A stretch of 64,000 bases of DNA from Pelagibius sp. Its GTDB lineage: Bacteria; Pseudomonadota; Alphaproteobacteria; Kiloniellales; Kiloniellaceae. Below are positions 62,904 to 64,000 of this stretch, piece after piece. Every line of letters starts with the position of its first letter. Position 1 is the first letter of the stretch. The position numbers and the translations under genes are program-made. The notes beneath the pieces are model-generated. The model searched no databases, was not told the origin of the DNA, and saw only the letters and a program-made list of their open reading frames with translations. The stretch spans positions 248,001 through 312,000 of the forward strand of contig JANQMC010000012.1 in the NCBI GenBank assembly GCA_028280305.1. Direction: 5' to 3'.

Positions 62904-63607
62904 CCATGCTGCGCATAGAGGGTCTCGTCTGCGGGTACGGCGGCAGCCGGGTGCTGCGCGGTTTCGATCTGTCGGTGGGCGAGGGGGAGAGTGTCGCCCT
63001 GCTGGGGCGCAACGGCATGGGTAAGACCACCCTGCTGCGCGCCGTCATGGGCCTGATCAAAGCCAAAGAAGGAAAAATTGAGTTTGGCGACAATCGGATC
63101 GACGGCGCCAAGCCTGAAGTCATCGCCAAGGCCGGTCTCGCCTATGTGCCGCAGGGCCGCGAGATCTTTCCCGATCTGAGTGTCGAGGAGAACCTGCTCC
63201 TCGGCGCCATGGGGAAGAACGGGCTCGGAGCGGCCGTGCCGGACCAGGTATTTCAGCGCTTCCCGATCCTGAAAGATCGCCTGAACCAGAAAGGCGGCAC
63301 GCTCTCCGGCGGCCAGCAGCAGCAACTCGCCATTGGACGGGCGCTGGCCGGCCAACCGACGATGTTGCTGCTCGACGAACCTTCGGAAGGGCTGCAACCC
63401 TCCATCGTTACCGAGGTCGGCAACGCGATGCGCCGGGAGGTGGAAGAACGGGGACTGACTCTGGTGACCGTCGAACAGAACGTCGAACTCGCCCTCACCA
63501 TTGCCGAGCGCTGCCTCTTTATCGAGAACGGCGTTCTGGTGGCCGAGGCCAGCAGTGCCACGCTGCGCGCCGACGACAGCCTGCTTCACAAGCACCTGGC
63601 GATCTAG
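62900..63607 (+). CDS. ABC transporter ATP-binding protein (LivF/UrtE type)
   Basis: 235-aa second ATPase of the same importer. It shows Walker A GRNGMGKTTLLRAVMG, signature GGTLSGGQQQQLAIGRAL, Walker B LLLDEPSEGLQPSIV and the switch histidine region replaced by TVEQNVE, as is normal in LivF/UrtE. LivF-type features include VPQGREIFPDLSVEENLLLG. ATGA overlap with the first ATPase; the permease begins 14 bases later. Confidence 0.93.
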   Translation: MTMLRIEGLVCGYGGSRVLRGFDLSVGEGESVALLGRNGMGKTTLLRAVMGLIKAKEGKIEFGDNRIDGAKPEVIAKAGLAYVPQGREIFPDLSVEENLLLGAMGKNGLGAAVPDQVFQRFPILKDRLNQKGGTLSGGQQQQLAIGRALAGQPTMLLLDEPSEGLQPSIVTEVGNAMRREVEERGLTLVTVEQNVELALTIAERCLFIENGVLVAEASSATLRADDSLLHKHLAI

Positions 63608-63620
63608 GAGAGGGGTAGAG

Positions 63621-64000
63621 ATGGACCAGGCCCTGCTGCTCCTGCTCGATGCCACCAACTATGTGCTGGTGATTATCCTTGTGGCCATGGGGCTGGTCAT
63701 TGTCTTCGGGCTGATGCGGGTCATCAACATGGCCCATGGCGAACTCTTTCTGCTCGGCGCCTACACCCTGGTGCTGCTGCAGCAGGCGGGAGTTCCCTAT
63801 TGGATCGGCCTGATCGCGGCGACGCTTCTCGTCGGTTTCATCGGCCTGCTGATGGAAGAGCTGGTGATCCGCCACATCTACCACCGCTTTCTCGACACCA
63901 TTCTGGCGACCTGGGGAATCTCCATCGCCATCAAGCAGGGCGTGGTCCTGCTTTTTGGACCGGGGGCCCAATCGACAACCGCGCCGATCACGGCTCAACT
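63621..64000 (+). CDS. Branched-chain/urea-type ABC transporter permease (LivH/UrtB type, 3' end outside window)
   Basis: First 126 codons of an inner-membrane permease. The start MDQALLLLLDATNYVLVIILVAMGLVIVFG is hydrophobic, followed by GLMRVINMAHGELFLLGAY, the signature of LivH/UrtB permeases, and a third helix. Ribosome site AGGAGAGGGG lies 12 bases upstream. The partner LivM/UrtC permease is expected just beyond the window. Confidence 0.93.
   Translation, partial: MDQALLLLLDATNYVLVIILVAMGLVIVFGLMRVINMAHGELFLLGAYTLVLLQQAGVPYWIGLIAATLLVGFIGLLMEELVIRHIYHRFLDTILATWGISIAIKQGVVLLFGPGAQSTTAPITAQ

Overview
The window is GC-rich, gene-dense chromosomal DNA of an alphaproteobacterium. The gene families and operon styles (RutR-type pyrimidine operators, a SorC-regulated polyol-type operon, PedF-type cytochrome and NosR-like genes around a PQQ dehydrogenase) fit a free-living, probably marine or soil, Rhodospirillales/Kiloniellales-like heterotroph; this placement is inference. 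I see no insertion sequence, prophage, CRISPR array or rRNA. There is one tRNA (Ser, UGA). One AT-richer lipoprotein gene (3944-5404) looks imported.

Layout. 1-3722: an NMT1/THI5-type ABC importer (ATPase cut by the window edge, two permeases, binding protein) ending in a strong UUCG-loop terminator. 5462-16074: a pyrimidine/nucleobase catabolism locus. Dihydropyrimidinase, a BMP-type nucleoside ABC importer, a small secreted unknown, a CodA-type cytosine deaminase and a class V aminotransferase-fold enzyme run leftward. A beta-ureidopropionase-type amidohydrolase runs rightward. The shared promoter region holds two 16-bp palindromes matching the RutR operator. 16081-21869: ECF sigma/anti-sigma pair, DUF4399 protein, B12-binding-type radical SAM protein, PAS_5 protein and a secreted glycerophosphodiester phosphodiesterase.

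21896-33363: a SorC-regulated operon with a sugar/polyol ABC importer, two FGGY kinases, an AraM-type dehydrogenase, a GpsA-like dehydrogenase and an RpiB-like isomerase. It resembles erythritol (ery) operons in logic but with different oxidoreductases. 33371-38800: three glycosyltransferases and a Wzx-like flippase. 38816-41327: DUF2938 membrane protein, methyltransferase, MerR regulator with its operator, GNAT acetyltransferase.

41587-59777: a large periplasmic alcohol-oxidation locus. It holds a NosR-like flavin/Fe-S membrane protein with its ApbE flavin transferase, a MoxJ-like binding protein, a PedF-like cytochrome c, a lut-like set (binding protein, YVTN beta-propeller, exported protein, ABC ATPase and permease), a Sel1 protein, a second NitT/TauT-type importer, a PQQ alcohol dehydrogenase carrying the extra aspartate of lanthanide-dependent enzymes, then a LuxR-type response regulator, a FIST sensor and a hybrid histidine kinase. 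60205-64000: a urea/amide/branched-chain-type ABC importer enclosing a plant-type nicotinamidase homologue; the window ends inside its first permease.

The most interesting parts are the lanthanide-type dehydrogenase locus wired to a NosR/ApbE module in the absence of nosZ, the unconventional polyol-phosphate operon, and the nicotinamidase-transporter cluster.
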